From NCBI RefSeq assembly GCF_004798935.1, contig NZ_RAHT01000005.1:186001-250000 (forward strand): DNA of 64,000 nucleotides. The letters run 5' to 3'. The stretch comes from Ningiella ruwaisensis (GTDB lineage: Bacteria; Pseudomonadota; Gammaproteobacteria; Enterobacterales; Alteromonadaceae). A program made the translations under genes and the position numbers. Below are positions 18,738 to 28,093 of the stretch, piece by piece (position 1 is the stretch's first letter; each line of letters begins with the position of its first letter). The notes below the pieces were generated by a model. The model did not search any database. It saw only the letters and a list, made by a program, of their open reading frames with translations, and had not been told where the DNA came from.

Positions 18738-19733
18738 TTATGTTGTCTGAGCATTAATTTCATCGACAACTTGGTCAATTGATTTAGCGTATACACCCTG
18801 TCTATGTTTTAGAAGAAAGTGCATGTACTTTACTGCGTCTTTCGACTTGTAAAGATTAAACGATTCTTTGGAACCAATAAGAGGATATTCATCAAAGCTT
18901 AATTCAACTGTTTTCGTATGGGCAAATACTAACCTCCAAATACACTCGTCGCCATAGACTGGATAGTCTCTATTAACTTTTAAAGTCTCGATAATATCGA
19001 TAACGCTTTCCAGCGTAATCATGTTTTTGTTAAATCCGAAGAGGCCACCGTTAAATCGAGATAAAAACGACGCATTAGGAAATATTGCACTGTAGCTTTG
19101 TTGATCAATTTTAAGATTTGGATTAACAGGTATAGCGTAGAAATTTTCTGTTGTTGAAGATCGTGTCCATTCAATGATTTGTGTGGGCGGCTTAAAAAAT
19201 AGGGTGTCAGAATCCAAAACTATTACTTTAGGCGCAGAAGAAAGAAGATGAAAATCAAGAACTTTAAGCGCCCATGCTTTTTTCTGTTTCTCGAACTTTT
19301 GGTCTAGTTGAAATAATTCCCCTATGTTTTTTCTTAGTTCAAAGATTTGTTCAGATGTTTCTTTAGCTATCTTATCTGCATCCTCAATTGAGTATACTTT
19401 TGCATTTTTTATATGTCGTTGAATTAGCTCCATATCATCTTTATCTAACGATTCATCTCCATGAAAAACAACGCTCATATTAACAAACCGCAACAGCGAT
19501 TTTACGGCTAGAATGGCCATAAGCAGATCTCTCTTACATGTGACGAGATGTAACTCAGTATTCGAGTTAATCTCGCATGTAAATTCCTTCGAATTATGCA
19601 CTCGATGTAAGGCTCGTTCTAATGAAGGTCTGTAAATAGTGTTCTGAAGATAGTTTCTAACTGAATATGGAAGACGCCTCTCTATCAATAGAACAGAGAG
19701 GGGATGTTGGATTTTTTTGAAGATGCCTCTCAT
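18738..19733 (-). CDS. Putative nucleotide-sugar glycosyltransferase (GT8/GT-A-like)
   Basis: A 331-residue protein without a clear family match. VIVLDSDTLFFKPP near residue 172 is a DxD-type motif of GT-A glycosyltransferases, and FNGGLFGFNK and DECIWRLVF further on resemble the acceptor-side motifs of GT8-like and related enzymes. No signal peptide or membrane helix is seen, consistent with a cytoplasmic enzyme. It lies 43 bases after the transglutaminase-like gene, in the minus-strand XrtA block. Function is inferred from the DxD motif and context only. Confidence 0.6.
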   Translation of the reverse strand: MRGIFKKIQHPLSVLLIERRLPYSVRNYLQNTIYRPSLERALHRVHNSKEFTCEINSNTELHLVTCKRDLLMAILAVKSLLRFVNMSVVFHGDESLDKDDMELIQRHIKNAKVYSIEDADKIAKETSEQIFELRKNIGELFQLDQKFEKQKKAWALKVLDFHLLSSAPKVIVLDSDTLFFKPPTQIIEWTRSSTTENFYAIPVNPNLKIDQQSYSAIFPNASFLSRFNGGLFGFNKNMITLESVIDIIETLKVNRDYPVYGDECIWRLVFAHTKTVELSFDEYPLIGSKESFNLYKSKDAVKYMHFLLKHRQGVYAKSIDQVVDEINAQTT

Positions 19734-19776
19734 TTCTTCGCCGATTCCTATATTTAATTATTGATTGCTTAACTGA

Positions 19777-20619
19777 TTATCCTGAATGGTTCTCAACGTA
19801 ACCTTTTGATTTAGATCGAACCAATCTCTGAACCATCAAAAAAACAACAATCCCCAACAATGGCAAAACCCATTTGGCAACATAGGCAAAGCGCTCAAAG
19901 TAGAACTTTTTAGTAATAAAGTGATGCGCTCCATCCCATACTGTGTAGCGACCGGTATAGGAGTTTGCAAAAAATTCTGCATCCTTTTGAGTATAGCCAG
20001 CGTTGAGATAAATCGCATTTGCAGCATCAATGTTAGGGGCAAGCTCTTCTAAAGAGAACGGTAAGGTCACGCCAAAGTCAGGGTCAAATAAAAGCTGCTT
20101 ATCTTCCGGCTGAGCCGCTACAATTACGTGCCCCTTAAAGCTGATAATTTCTGCAGGTATGCCCTCTCGCTCCAAAAGCTGTTCCATCACCATCGACACT
20201 TCGCCACAAATTCCAATTCCTCGCTCAATACTCCTGTGAGGGTCTGCAAAATGATAGCGCTCGTATTCTGGTATACCGGAGAACTTTCCCATAAAAAACA
20301 GGATCCAGTTTTCCCAAATAGGAACAAGCTGATTAAACTCTTCTGGTTCAAAGGTCGTCCAATGAATATGCGCTGTTCCCTGTGCTATAACCTTGGCAAG
20401 TCTTTCACTATAAGCCAGTGGCGATTCATTTTCTTTTCTTTTAATTGCTTCTCTATATTCTTCTAGCGAAAGCTGAATATCCTGCGCACCAAAACGCAAA
20501 TCCTCTTCGTCAAATTGCGCAGGTCTTAAACTCTGTGTTAATCCATATAAGCTGACTGCCAATAGCATCACGCTTATAATTAGCATGCTCCAGTTAGCAA
20601 ACTTTAACGCTTTAAGCAT
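19777..20619 (-). CDS. Membrane-anchored transglutaminase-like protein
   Basis: A 280-residue protein with one hydrophobic segment near residues 10-30 and another near 245-265, so the central domain probably lies in the periplasm. The centre shows a transglutaminase/papain-like triad pattern: Cys in RGIGICGEVSMVMEQLL, His in SFKGHVIVAA and Asp in LLFDPDFGV. The ATG follows the stop of the exosortase gene with no spacer, so the two are very probably co-translated. It may be a peptidase, a cross-linker or an inactive fold. This gene is not one of the standard XrtA-locus families known to me. Confidence 0.65.
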   Translation of the reverse strand: MLKALKFANWSMLIISVMLLAVSLYGLTQSLRPAQFDEEDLRFGAQDIQLSLEEYREAIKRKENESPLAYSERLAKVIAQGTAHIHWTTFEPEEFNQLVPIWENWILFFMGKFSGIPEYERYHFADPHRSIERGIGICGEVSMVMEQLLEREGIPAEIISFKGHVIVAAQPEDKQLLFDPDFGVTLPFSLEELAPNIDAANAIYLNAGYTQKDAEFFANSYTGRYTVWDGAHHFITKKFYFERFAYVAKWVLPLLGIVVFLMVQRLVRSKSKGYVENHSG

Positions 20620-22149
20620 CTACAAATCCTCTAAGGCTGGTTCTGTCAAAACATTTTTTGATGCTTCTGTCACTGTTTTGATTTCTTCCGACAGTGTTTG
20701 ATAAACAGCATCAGGCTCATTGCCGTCTTTAAGCTCAATAGCCAACGCAACAAAGGCACTTGGTGGCTTCAAGCCTTGTAGCTTTAACCACGCTTGCATT
20801 AATTTAACCTGCGCACTGCCGCTTAGTATTTGAGAATCCATTACATACCAATAGTAAAGCAACATTTGCTCGCCGCCCGGCCCAGCAATAATTTCTTCAA
20901 TTACTGTGCTATTATCAATATCGACTTTACGTCTTTTCACCAGGGTCCAATTCTCTTGTCGATAAATTTTATTCATGGACGAAACCACTTCACCCTTATC
21001 GCCTGCAAATACCGCTTTGTAAAGATGGATATTGCCATTTTGCGTGCTATATGTTTTTAGTTGCTCGTTGTACGCATTTACAAACTGAGGTTGCCAGTTG
21101 ATAGAGCGATCAACAGGAGTAAACGTCGATTGCGGTAGCTTGAGTTTTGTGTCCGTTAACTGCGGTGCTTGCGCATGCTGCATTCTATAATCCTGGAACA
21201 AAAACAACAGAAGACTGGCAAAAAGCGCTACAAGCAAAACCGGACGTGCTTCCACCCTGGCCGTGATTAACGCACTTTTTTCAGTTTCTGGCGGCGCTTC
21301 GCGCTTATGCTTTCTGCGCTCAATCTTTCTTATCAGCTCGCCGATGCCCAAAAGACAAACAAGAACAAAAGCGAAAAAGAACCATCCGTAGATAATATGA
21401 TCTGCGCCAACTGCATGTTTCATATCGCTTAAGTGGGCAATTAAAATAATACCGTATACTCGCAGTGCATTTGCGATGATAGGAAAAACCACTGACAAAA
21501 CAACAAAGGCAATGCGGTATGGCCACGTGATGAGGTTCATGTAAGCGTATAAATTACCAATCACAATAGAAGCGATTAGGAAGCTAACGCCTGAGCAAGC
21601 TTCTGCGACTAAAAATTTGCCTTTGGGAATTTCAATAAACAAACCTGATCTAAATAAGGGAACTCCTGTCCATTTCAGCATTTCGACCGATATGTCGGCC
21701 GTTATTTCCTGTAAAAACGGAATAAGTTCTTCGCCAACGGGTATAGCAAAGAGCATAAAAATCAGGGGGAACTTTATTTGCCACGCAAGATTATTACCAA
21801 TAAACAACCAAATAATTGTAGGTAGCATCGAAAAAATAGCAGCGTGTTGAAAAAGCTGTATATCGGCGGCTGTTCCAAGTGTGTATAAGCACAATTGTAA
21901 AACAAGCGCGATTAACGCTAACCATGATGGGCGAGTATCTGTTGCTTTAAGCTGCTTTCGTTTTTCCCATATAAAATAGAGTGATGCAGGCAAAACGAGT
22001 AAACAATGATTATAAATATCGTTGCCTATCCAAATTACCACCGCATTGTAAAAAGGTTGATAACTTAGAACAAAGATTATTGAAATACTTGCTAAAAACG
22101 CTAAGCAATAAAATCTTTGCTTACCAACAAATGAACCATGCTCGCTCAA
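20620..22149 (-). CDS. xrtA: Exosortase A fused to an EpsI-type domain
   Basis: A 509-residue inner-membrane protein. Residues 1 to about 275 form the exosortase with about eight membrane helices; the proposed catalytic residues are visible as Cys185 in VAEACSG, Arg230 in NALRVYG and His251 in HIIYGW. After a charged linker and one more membrane segment, residues about 320-490 form an EpsI-like (DUF3485) periplasmic domain. Exosortases process PEP-CTERM-tagged proteins; in XrtA loci they are tied to EPS production. The start is TTG overlapping the deacetylase stop (TTGA), supported by AAGGAA about nine bases upstream; there is no nearby ATG or GTG in frame. Confidence 0.93.
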   Translation of the reverse strand: MSEHGSFVGKQRFYCLAFLASISIIFVLSYQPFYNAVVIWIGNDIYNHCLLVLPASLYFIWEKRKQLKATDTRPSWLALIALVLQLCLYTLGTAADIQLFQHAAIFSMLPTIIWLFIGNNLAWQIKFPLIFMLFAIPVGEELIPFLQEITADISVEMLKWTGVPLFRSGLFIEIPKGKFLVAEACSGVSFLIASIVIGNLYAYMNLITWPYRIAFVVLSVVFPIIANALRVYGIILIAHLSDMKHAVGADHIIYGWFFFAFVLVCLLGIGELIRKIERRKHKREAPPETEKSALITARVEARPVLLVALFASLLLFLFQDYRMQHAQAPQLTDTKLKLPQSTFTPVDRSINWQPQFVNAYNEQLKTYSTQNGNIHLYKAVFAGDKGEVVSSMNKIYRQENWTLVKRRKVDIDNSTVIEEIIAGPGGEQMLLYYWYVMDSQILSGSAQVKLMQAWLKLQGLKPPSAFVALAIELKDGNEPDAVYQTLSEEIKTVTEASKNVLTEPALEDL

Positions 22150-23066
22150 ATTAAAAATTCCTTATACACATCTTCCATCGTAGACCACTTGTAGTCTTGC
22201 ATTAGCTTTATCAACTTTTTCTCCATCACATTCAAATTAATGTAATGGCGTAAACGCGATTTAAACGGCGCGCCTTTCACCCGCGGCTGCTCACTATCTA
22301 TCTCCCAAGGATGAAAATAAAAATTGTAAGGTTGCTCTGTGCTATCGATGTAAGCATCTATCCGTCTTTTTGAAAGCCAATAAGGAAATAAGCGAAAATA
22401 CCCGCCACCGCCGATACCTTTGTTGTTTCCGTTGTTTTCAATTGTAGGGATTGGAATTTCAACAATTCCTTCTTTGCGTTTGTGCACAAAGCGAGGCCAC
22501 GCCGGCACGCCATAAAGGTCGTGTTCAATCGGGTACGTGCTCGAAGAATAGGAAAAGCCCAGGTCGTTTAATATGTCAAAGACCCACTCATTGCTTTCAT
22601 CGATAGAAAAACTTGGCGCTCGGTAACCTTTAACTTCCTTACCTGTAATTTGCTCCAATAAATCTTTGCTATTCTTGATGTCTTTGTAAACTTCTTCTCG
22701 AGACATAGCGGTATTGCGTCGATGGTTTGTACCATGACTGGCAAGCTCGTGTCCCTCATCCACAATGCGTTTGATTACATCAGGACAGTGCTGAGCAACC
22801 CATCCTAAAGTGAAAAAAGTGGCTTTTACATTATTTTCGTTAAACAAGTCTATTAAACGGTGCGTGTTATCGCCGACACGAGGCGAAATATGCTTCCAAT
22901 CATCAGGACTAATGACCGACTCAAAGGCAGATACATGAAAATAATCTTCAACATCCACTGTCATGGCGTGAAAACGCTCTGCTACAGGCTCTGATCGTGA
23001 GCTAAATTCTTTGCTATTGTTGGCCTGATTATCAGTTTGGTCTTGCGCTTGCTGGTTCACAGTCAT
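22146..23066 (-). CDS. XrtA-system polysaccharide deacetylase
   Basis: A 306-residue NodB-fold polysaccharide deacetylase of the type found in exosortase A loci (TIGR03006). The metal and catalytic residues are visible: TVDVED at 36-41, His111 and His115 in SHGTNHR, and Arg149 in YRAPSFS. The C-terminus (YFHPWEID onwards) matches the DUF3473 extension. It has no signal peptide, so it probably acts in the cytoplasm on a lipid-linked or nucleotide-linked N-acetylated sugar. It lies 2 bases after the priming transferase gene and overlaps the xrtA start. Confidence 0.93.
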   Translation of the reverse strand: MTVNQQAQDQTDNQANNSKEFSSRSEPVAERFHAMTVDVEDYFHVSAFESVISPDDWKHISPRVGDNTHRLIDLFNENNVKATFFTLGWVAQHCPDVIKRIVDEGHELASHGTNHRRNTAMSREEVYKDIKNSKDLLEQITGKEVKGYRAPSFSIDESNEWVFDILNDLGFSYSSSTYPIEHDLYGVPAWPRFVHKRKEGIVEIPIPTIENNGNNKGIGGGGYFRLFPYWLSKRRIDAYIDSTEQPYNFYFHPWEIDSEQPRVKGAPFKSRLRHYINLNVMEKKLIKLMQDYKWSTMEDVYKEFLI

Positions 23067-23068
23067 CC

Positions 23069-24484
23069 CTAACGCCCTTTTCCAAAAAGTATAATTTCAA
23101 CCGTTCTCACCAATATGAGTAAATCAAGCAAAACCGACTGATGTTTAACGTAGTACAAATCGAACTTTAATTTTTCAAGGGAATCTTTTACAGACGCACC
23201 ATAAGGGTAATTTAATTGTGCCCAGCCCGCCAGGCCAGGCTTTACGTTATGTCGTTGTTCGTAATACGGGACTTCCTTGATAAGTTTTTCAACAAACTCT
23301 GGTCGCTCGGGCCGTGGCCCTATAAATGACATCTCACCCTTAACTACGTTAAATAACTGCGGTAATTCATCAATGCGGTACTTACGAATAAAGGACCCGA
23401 TTTTTGTCACGCGGTTATCATCTTTAGATGCCCACTTTGCGCCGTCTTTTTCCGCATCAGGGCGCATACTTCTAAATTTAAGAATATAAAAGCTTTTACC
23501 GTACTTCCCTACTCGCTCTTGTTTATAAAGCACTGATGCACCGGTTCTCCTGCCATCATCTAAATAGATAATAATTGCTGTGATCAGCATGATTGGCCAC
23601 GTAACAATTAACAAGAGAATAGCCAGACCAATATTGAGCCAAAAATCGGCAAGCTCTCTAAAATAGTTTTGCGACTGAAAGCCATTGGAATACATGACCC
23701 AGCTTGGATACATAAGATCAACCGTAATTTGACCGGTTTCACGCTCCATAAAATCAAGCAAATCGGTTATTCTCACCCCTTTTAATCGCGCGTCAAACAG
23801 GGCTTTGACTGGCAAAGTACCGCGACGCTGGTCGCAAGCAACAATAATTTCGGCGACCTCGTTTTCCGATATAAATTCTTGAAGAGACGATTCACCCTTC
23901 ATATCGAGCTCAATACGCTTTTCGTTCTGAATCCCGTCTTGCGCGTCGTCCCCTGCTACTGGCACGAATCCGAGTAAATGAAAGTTGGCACGATCCACGT
24001 CTCGTCGCATTCGCTTTTCGATTACCGACGCTCTCACCCCTGCCCCGAGTACCAAAATTTTAGGCTTTTTATAAAAGGCATCAGTGTTGTGAATGAAATA
24101 TCGAAAAATAACAAGCGCTAGTATAATTAAGGGAACAGCGGTGGGCGCATAGAGAGGATGAGGCGCAAAGCCCGGAAGCAGCACATTTGAAATGATGGCA
24201 ACGGCGAAGAAACTAAGAATAACGCTGACAAAAATCCGCCTGATGATGCCTCTAAATGATTCTCTCAAACGTTCTTCGTATAAGCCAACCGATAAATTTA
24301 TGAGCACAACAGAAATGGTAAAAATGCTGACATTGAAAAAAGTCACACTGGTGTGAGCTGAAAAAATAATGTCTAACCATTTAAGACCAAGTGCTGCGAA
24401 ATAGGCAACATAAGCAATAATGGCGGCTTCGCATATTACAAGCTTGTGAGAGCGACCAGATTTAGACTGCTTCAACTGAGCCAT
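23069..24484 (-). CDS. Undecaprenyl-phosphate sugar phosphotransferase, XrtA-type (EpsB/WbaP-like)
   Basis: A 471-residue polyprenyl-phosphate hexose-1-phosphate transferase that primes repeat-unit synthesis on undecaprenyl phosphate. There are four to five N-terminal membrane helices, a Rossmann-like middle domain (KPKILVLGAGVRA), another hydrophobic segment near residue 285, and the catalytic core with YILKFRSMRPDAEKDG, KIGSFIRKYRIDELPQL and FIGPRPERPEFV. This matches the TIGR03013/TIGR03025 group. It is the first gene of the minus-strand XrtA block, divergent from the export operon across 277 bases. Confidence 0.93.
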   Translation of the reverse strand: MAQLKQSKSGRSHKLVICEAAIIAYVAYFAALGLKWLDIIFSAHTSVTFFNVSIFTISVVLINLSVGLYEERLRESFRGIIRRIFVSVILSFFAVAIISNVLLPGFAPHPLYAPTAVPLIILALVIFRYFIHNTDAFYKKPKILVLGAGVRASVIEKRMRRDVDRANFHLLGFVPVAGDDAQDGIQNEKRIELDMKGESSLQEFISENEVAEIIVACDQRRGTLPVKALFDARLKGVRITDLLDFMERETGQITVDLMYPSWVMYSNGFQSQNYFRELADFWLNIGLAILLLIVTWPIMLITAIIIYLDDGRRTGASVLYKQERVGKYGKSFYILKFRSMRPDAEKDGAKWASKDDNRVTKIGSFIRKYRIDELPQLFNVVKGEMSFIGPRPERPEFVEKLIKEVPYYEQRHNVKPGLAGWAQLNYPYGASVKDSLEKLKFDLYYVKHQSVLLDLLILVRTVEIILFGKGR

Positions 24485-24761
24485 AAGACTTATATTCCTT
24501 TACTTTCAAACTGCTTTTATTTGATTTGCGTTGGCAGTCTATCGGCATTAGATTAAAATTGCGAAACATTATAGAAAAATAAGCTTGCCTATAAAACTAT
24601 ATTAGGTCTACTTTTTGATGAAATTATAATATTTTTAGTGCATACTTTTCATGCATTCAGTTTGAATGTCTAGTTCGTGGTAAACATATTTTATAATTTA
24701 CTGAACTAACAACAGGTTACGCCTCTTAAGGCAACAAAGCGAATATATTAAGGAAAATCAT
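24485..24761. promoter_or_regulatory. Divergent promoter region between priming transferase and export operon
   Basis: An AT-rich 277-base stretch separates two divergent EPS operons and must hold both promoters. A TATAAT at 24692-24697 could be a plus-strand -10 box, but no matching -35 box is visible at standard spacing. A small inverted repeat, TGCAT/ATGCA, lies around 24640-24656. The plus-strand gene has a good ribosome-binding site (AAGGA, about eight bases before ATG 24762). No known operator is recognised. Confidence 0.4.
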
Positions 24762-25397
24762 ATGACACACTCGCAACGAGTTCTTTTTGCTTTAGGCATA
24801 TTAATGGGCGCGTTTGCAATTAGCGCGTGTTCAAGCAATAACAACCTCCCCAGTGCGACCTCCCGTGCTTCATTAACAACTGATGTAAATGACTATCGCT
24901 ATCTGATAGGCCCGGGTGACCAATTGTCTATATTTGTATGGCGTAACCCAGAAATATCTGGCAGCTTTGTTGTGCGCCCAGACGGTAAGGTTACTACTTC
25001 TCTGGTTGAAGACGTTGAAGTTGCCGGACGCACACCCACTATGCTGGCTCGTCAATTAGAAGAGCAGTTGTCAACGTACATCAATAATCCCCGTGTAACA
25101 GTGTCTGTTAGCCGTTTTGTTGGTCCTTTCAGTGAGCAGGTTCGAGTGATTGGCGAGGCAACGAATCCACAAGCAATCAATTATACTCAGCATATGACCT
25201 TGTTGGACCTGATGATCGCTGTAGGCGGATTAACAGAGTTTGCAAATGGGAACAACGCAAAGCTGGTACGCGTGGTAGATGGACGCCAAACGACTTACAA
25301 CATTAATATCGATGACTTAATTCGCGATGGCGACATAACTAAAAACGTGGATATTCTTCCTGGAGATATCGTTATTATTCCAGAAGCTTGGTTCTAG
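24762..25397 (+). CDS. Wza-like polysaccharide export lipoprotein, XrtA-type
   Basis: A 211-residue outer-membrane polysaccharide export protein (family TIGR03027, PF02563-like). The N-terminus is a lipoprotein signal peptide with lipobox ISAC, Cys23. The poly-export domain has YLIGPGDQLSIFVWRNPE near residue 47, followed by a SLBB domain with VRVIGEATNPQAINY. It lacks the C-terminal transmembrane helix domain of Escherichia coli Wza, as is usual for XrtA-type exporters; the neighbouring outer-membrane barrel may complete the channel. First gene of the export operon. Confidence 0.92.
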   Translation: MTHSQRVLFALGILMGAFAISACSSNNNLPSATSRASLTTDVNDYRYLIGPGDQLSIFVWRNPEISGSFVVRPDGKVTTSLVEDVEVAGRTPTMLARQLEEQLSTYINNPRVTVSVSRFVGPFSEQVRVIGEATNPQAINYTQHMTLLDLMIAVGGLTEFANGNNAKLVRVVDGRQTTYNINIDDLIRDGDITKNVDILPGDIVIIPEAWF

Positions 25398-25420
25398 GCT
25401 AAGCGCCACTCAGCGTTTTT

Positions 25421-25460
25421 AGCGTTAGTCTGCGTTCAACTAAACGCTTGAAGGTTTTTT
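25421..25460 (+). terminator. Possible attenuator between export and chain-length genes
   Basis: AGCGTTAGT at 25421-25429 can pair with ACTAAACGCT at 25439-25448 with one bulge, and six T residues follow at 25455-25460. The spacing between stem and T-run is longer than ideal. If active it would lower expression of the downstream genes relative to the export lipoprotein. Confidence 0.3.
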
Positions 25461-25522
25461 GGCTTTTATTGTAATAACATTTTTGGCTTTACTTTTGACG
25501 ACATAGGTCACTGAGAAATTAA

Positions 25523-27100
25523 ATGCAAGATTTACAACAAACAATCCAGATGGTGCTGGATTATATCCGAGGGATTTGGATACGTAAGCGGTATCTTATC
25601 ATTACTTCTTGGCTAATATGTCCTTTGGGATTTGTCTATGTGGCAAATTTACCTGACGTGTACGAATCTAGAGCGCAAGTCTTTGTAGACACGCGCTCAA
25701 TGCTTGCGCCTTTGCTATCAGGGATATCAATTTACACCAACCCGGAACAAGAAGTGCAGATGATGGCAAAAACGCTGCTGAGTCGGGACAACATTGAAAA
25801 AATTGCGCGTGAGTCAGATCTTGATATTACCGTAACGACGGACATTGAATATGAGGAGATGATTCAAGAGCTAACGAATGACATTCAATTGCGTTCAACC
25901 GGCAGGGATAACATTTATACCATTTCATATTCATCCAGACGTCCACAGCTTTCGCGAACGGTTGTGCAAGAAACGCTCGACATATTTGTAGAAGGTTCAT
26001 TAGGGAATAATCGCCGTGACTCTAATACTGCCTCTCGTTTTTTAGATGAGCAAATTGCAGAATACGAAGCGAGATTATCAGAAGCAGAACAGCAACGAGC
26101 CGACTTTCAAAGAGAGCATGCTGATATTCTGCCTCTTCAAGGAACTTTCCACAGCAATTTGCAAAGTGTTAATGAGCAATTGGCACAAACACGCTTACAA
26201 ATAAGAGAAGCAGAGCAGCAGGCAAATTCATTAAAATCGCGTTTAACCAATGCTAGAAAAGCATCCGATAGTTTTTCGGTGCGTGATAATGATTCTTCTT
26301 CTGTAATAACGACGCGTTATGACGAAAGGATAAGAAGCCTTGAAGAAAAATTAGACGAATTGCAGCTACGATTTACGGAAAAACATCCTGACGTCGTTGA
26401 AACGAATACCTTGCTTGAATCTTTACAAGATGCACGCGATAAAGAAATACAAGCCTTTCTCAGTCAAGAAGTGGGAGAAGATAACATTCCCCTCAATCCG
26501 CTCAATCAGGAAATTACGCTTGAAATAAGCAAGCTCGAAGGCTTAATCGCTTCTTTAAAGGTTCGTGAAGCGAGCTTTGTGGAAAAGATTGCCGACCTTC
26601 AAAATAAAATTGATTTAGTGCCTCAAATTGAAGCAGAAGGAATGGCTAGAAACCGGAACTACGACATCATCAAGCAGAAATACGAAGAATTACTCGCAAG
26701 AAAAGAGTCTGCGGATATTACTGAGCGCGCTGCCGTGTCGTCTGACGATCTGCAATTTAGAATTATACAACCTCCTTTAGTTCCTACTGAGCCTACCGGG
26801 CCTAATCGCTTTATATTTTACACCGGCATATTAATCGTAGGATTTGGAGCTGGGATTGCAATCGCGTTTTTGCTCAGTCAACTTACGCCGGTTTTAGTAA
26901 GAGGGAAGCAACTTACTACTATGACAGGTTTCCCAATATTGGGCGCAGTAACCCATTTGAAAGCGGATGAAATCAGAAAACGTAATCGAACTCGCATGTT
27001 GGTATTTATTGCTTCAACTGGCGCAATTTTATTTATGTATAGCGTATTAGTGGTAGCTGACTTTATGAATATTGATGTATTGAGCAAGGTGATATCATGA
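25523..27100 (+). CDS. Polysaccharide chain-length determinant (Wzc N-terminal-like), XrtA-type
   Basis: A 525-residue polysaccharide co-polymerase (family TIGR03007). A membrane helix lies near residues 25-42, followed by the Wzz-like domain (VYESRAQVFVDTRSML), long coiled-coil segments around 165-235 and 265-300, and a second membrane region after about residue 430 (FIFYTGILIVGFGAGIAIAF) with a further helix near the C-terminus. It sets polymer length and links the inner-membrane machinery to export. The kinase gene overlaps its stop by ATGA, the split arrangement typical of XrtA loci. Confidence 0.92.
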   Translation: MQDLQQTIQMVLDYIRGIWIRKRYLIITSWLICPLGFVYVANLPDVYESRAQVFVDTRSMLAPLLSGISIYTNPEQEVQMMAKTLLSRDNIEKIARESDLDITVTTDIEYEEMIQELTNDIQLRSTGRDNIYTISYSSRRPQLSRTVVQETLDIFVEGSLGNNRRDSNTASRFLDEQIAEYEARLSEAEQQRADFQREHADILPLQGTFHSNLQSVNEQLAQTRLQIREAEQQANSLKSRLTNARKASDSFSVRDNDSSSVITTRYDERIRSLEEKLDELQLRFTEKHPDVVETNTLLESLQDARDKEIQAFLSQEVGEDNIPLNPLNQEITLEISKLEGLIASLKVREASFVEKIADLQNKIDLVPQIEAEGMARNRNYDIIKQKYEELLARKESADITERAAVSSDDLQFRIIQPPLVPTEPTGPNRFIFYTGILIVGFGAGIAIAFLLSQLTPVLVRGKQLTTMTGFPILGAVTHLKADEIRKRNRTRMLVFIASTGAILFMYSVLVVADFMNIDVLSKVIS

Positions 27101-28086
27101 AAAGTACTATAGAAAAAGCCTTGCAGCGCCAAAGAGAAGCAGAAGCCGCAAAACAGGCAGCGCAAGAAGCAAACGAAAATACGTCTATTGAGAAGGCGAT
27201 TGATTCAACGCAGCTTGAAGGCTCAACTTCATCCTCAAATACCGAAGCCGCATTATCTGAAACGCAAGTAAATGATGCAGTTGTTGAGCAGTCCGTCATA
27301 AAAGAGAAGCATAAGCCTCAAACGGGTGGCAAGAAGTCGACAAATCGAATAGATATAGACCTGGACCGATTGGAAAGACTCGGCTTTGTCACTCTCACGA
27401 ATGCTCGTAGACAAATTAACGAAGAATATCGCGAAATTAAACGCAAACTCATCCAGAATGCCTTTGGCCCGCTGTCCAAGACCTTACCAAACAGCAATAT
27501 TATTATGGTCTCAAGTGCACGCCCCTCTGAAGGTAAGACCTTCACCGCGATAAATCTAGCGATGAGCATTGCCGCAGAACAAGATAAAACCGTTTTATTA
27601 GTAGATGCTGACGTATTAAAACCTAATGTGTTAAGAACGCTAGGTGTGCCTGAGCAGAAAGGTTTAATGGACTATTTATTGTCAGAAACAGACGATATTA
27701 GCGATGTAATGTATCGTACAAATATACCTAAACTGCGAATTATTCCAGCCGGTAGTTCTCACCATTTGTCAACAGAGCTATTGGCAAGTGGCATAATGAA
27801 CGACACCGTAAATGAATTTTCAACGCGCTATTCGGACAGAATAGTCATTATTGATACGCCTCCAATTATAGGTATTAATGAATCGGCAGTACTGGCAAGC
27901 TTTGCTGGACAAGCAGTCATTGTAGTAGAAGAAGGTCGCTCCAAATTGCACGATATTCAGCAGTCGGTTGAGCGATTGAACCCAGATATGGCGATAGGTT
28001 TTGTGGTAAATAAAACCATCGGCTCGTCTGAAGCAGGTGGATATTACGGCTACAATTATTATGGAGCCGACAGAGAAAGCGAATAA
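27097..28086 (+). CDS. Tyrosine-protein kinase (BY-kinase), XrtA-type
   Basis: A 329-residue cytoplasmic BY-kinase (family TIGR03018) that partners with the chain-length protein. The Walker A motif ARPSEGKTFT is at about 141-150, Walker A' VLLVDADV at about 166-173 and Walker B IVIIDTPP near 250. The tail YYGYNYYG holds the tyrosine cluster expected for autophosphorylation. The first 90 residues are charged and probably disordered. The start overlaps the preceding stop (ATGA) with AAGGTGA five bases upstream. Confidence 0.92.
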   Translation: MKSTIEKALQRQREAEAAKQAAQEANENTSIEKAIDSTQLEGSTSSSNTEAALSETQVNDAVVEQSVIKEKHKPQTGGKKSTNRIDIDLDRLERLGFVTLTNARRQINEEYREIKRKLIQNAFGPLSKTLPNSNIIMVSSARPSEGKTFTAINLAMSIAAEQDKTVLLVDADVLKPNVLRTLGVPEQKGLMDYLLSETDDISDVMYRTNIPKLRIIPAGSSHHLSTELLASGIMNDTVNEFSTRYSDRIVIIDTPPIIGINESAVLASFAGQAVIVVEEGRSKLHDIQQSVERLNPDMAIGFVVNKTIGSSEAGGYYGYNYYGADRESE

Positions 28087-28093
28087 GGAAATG

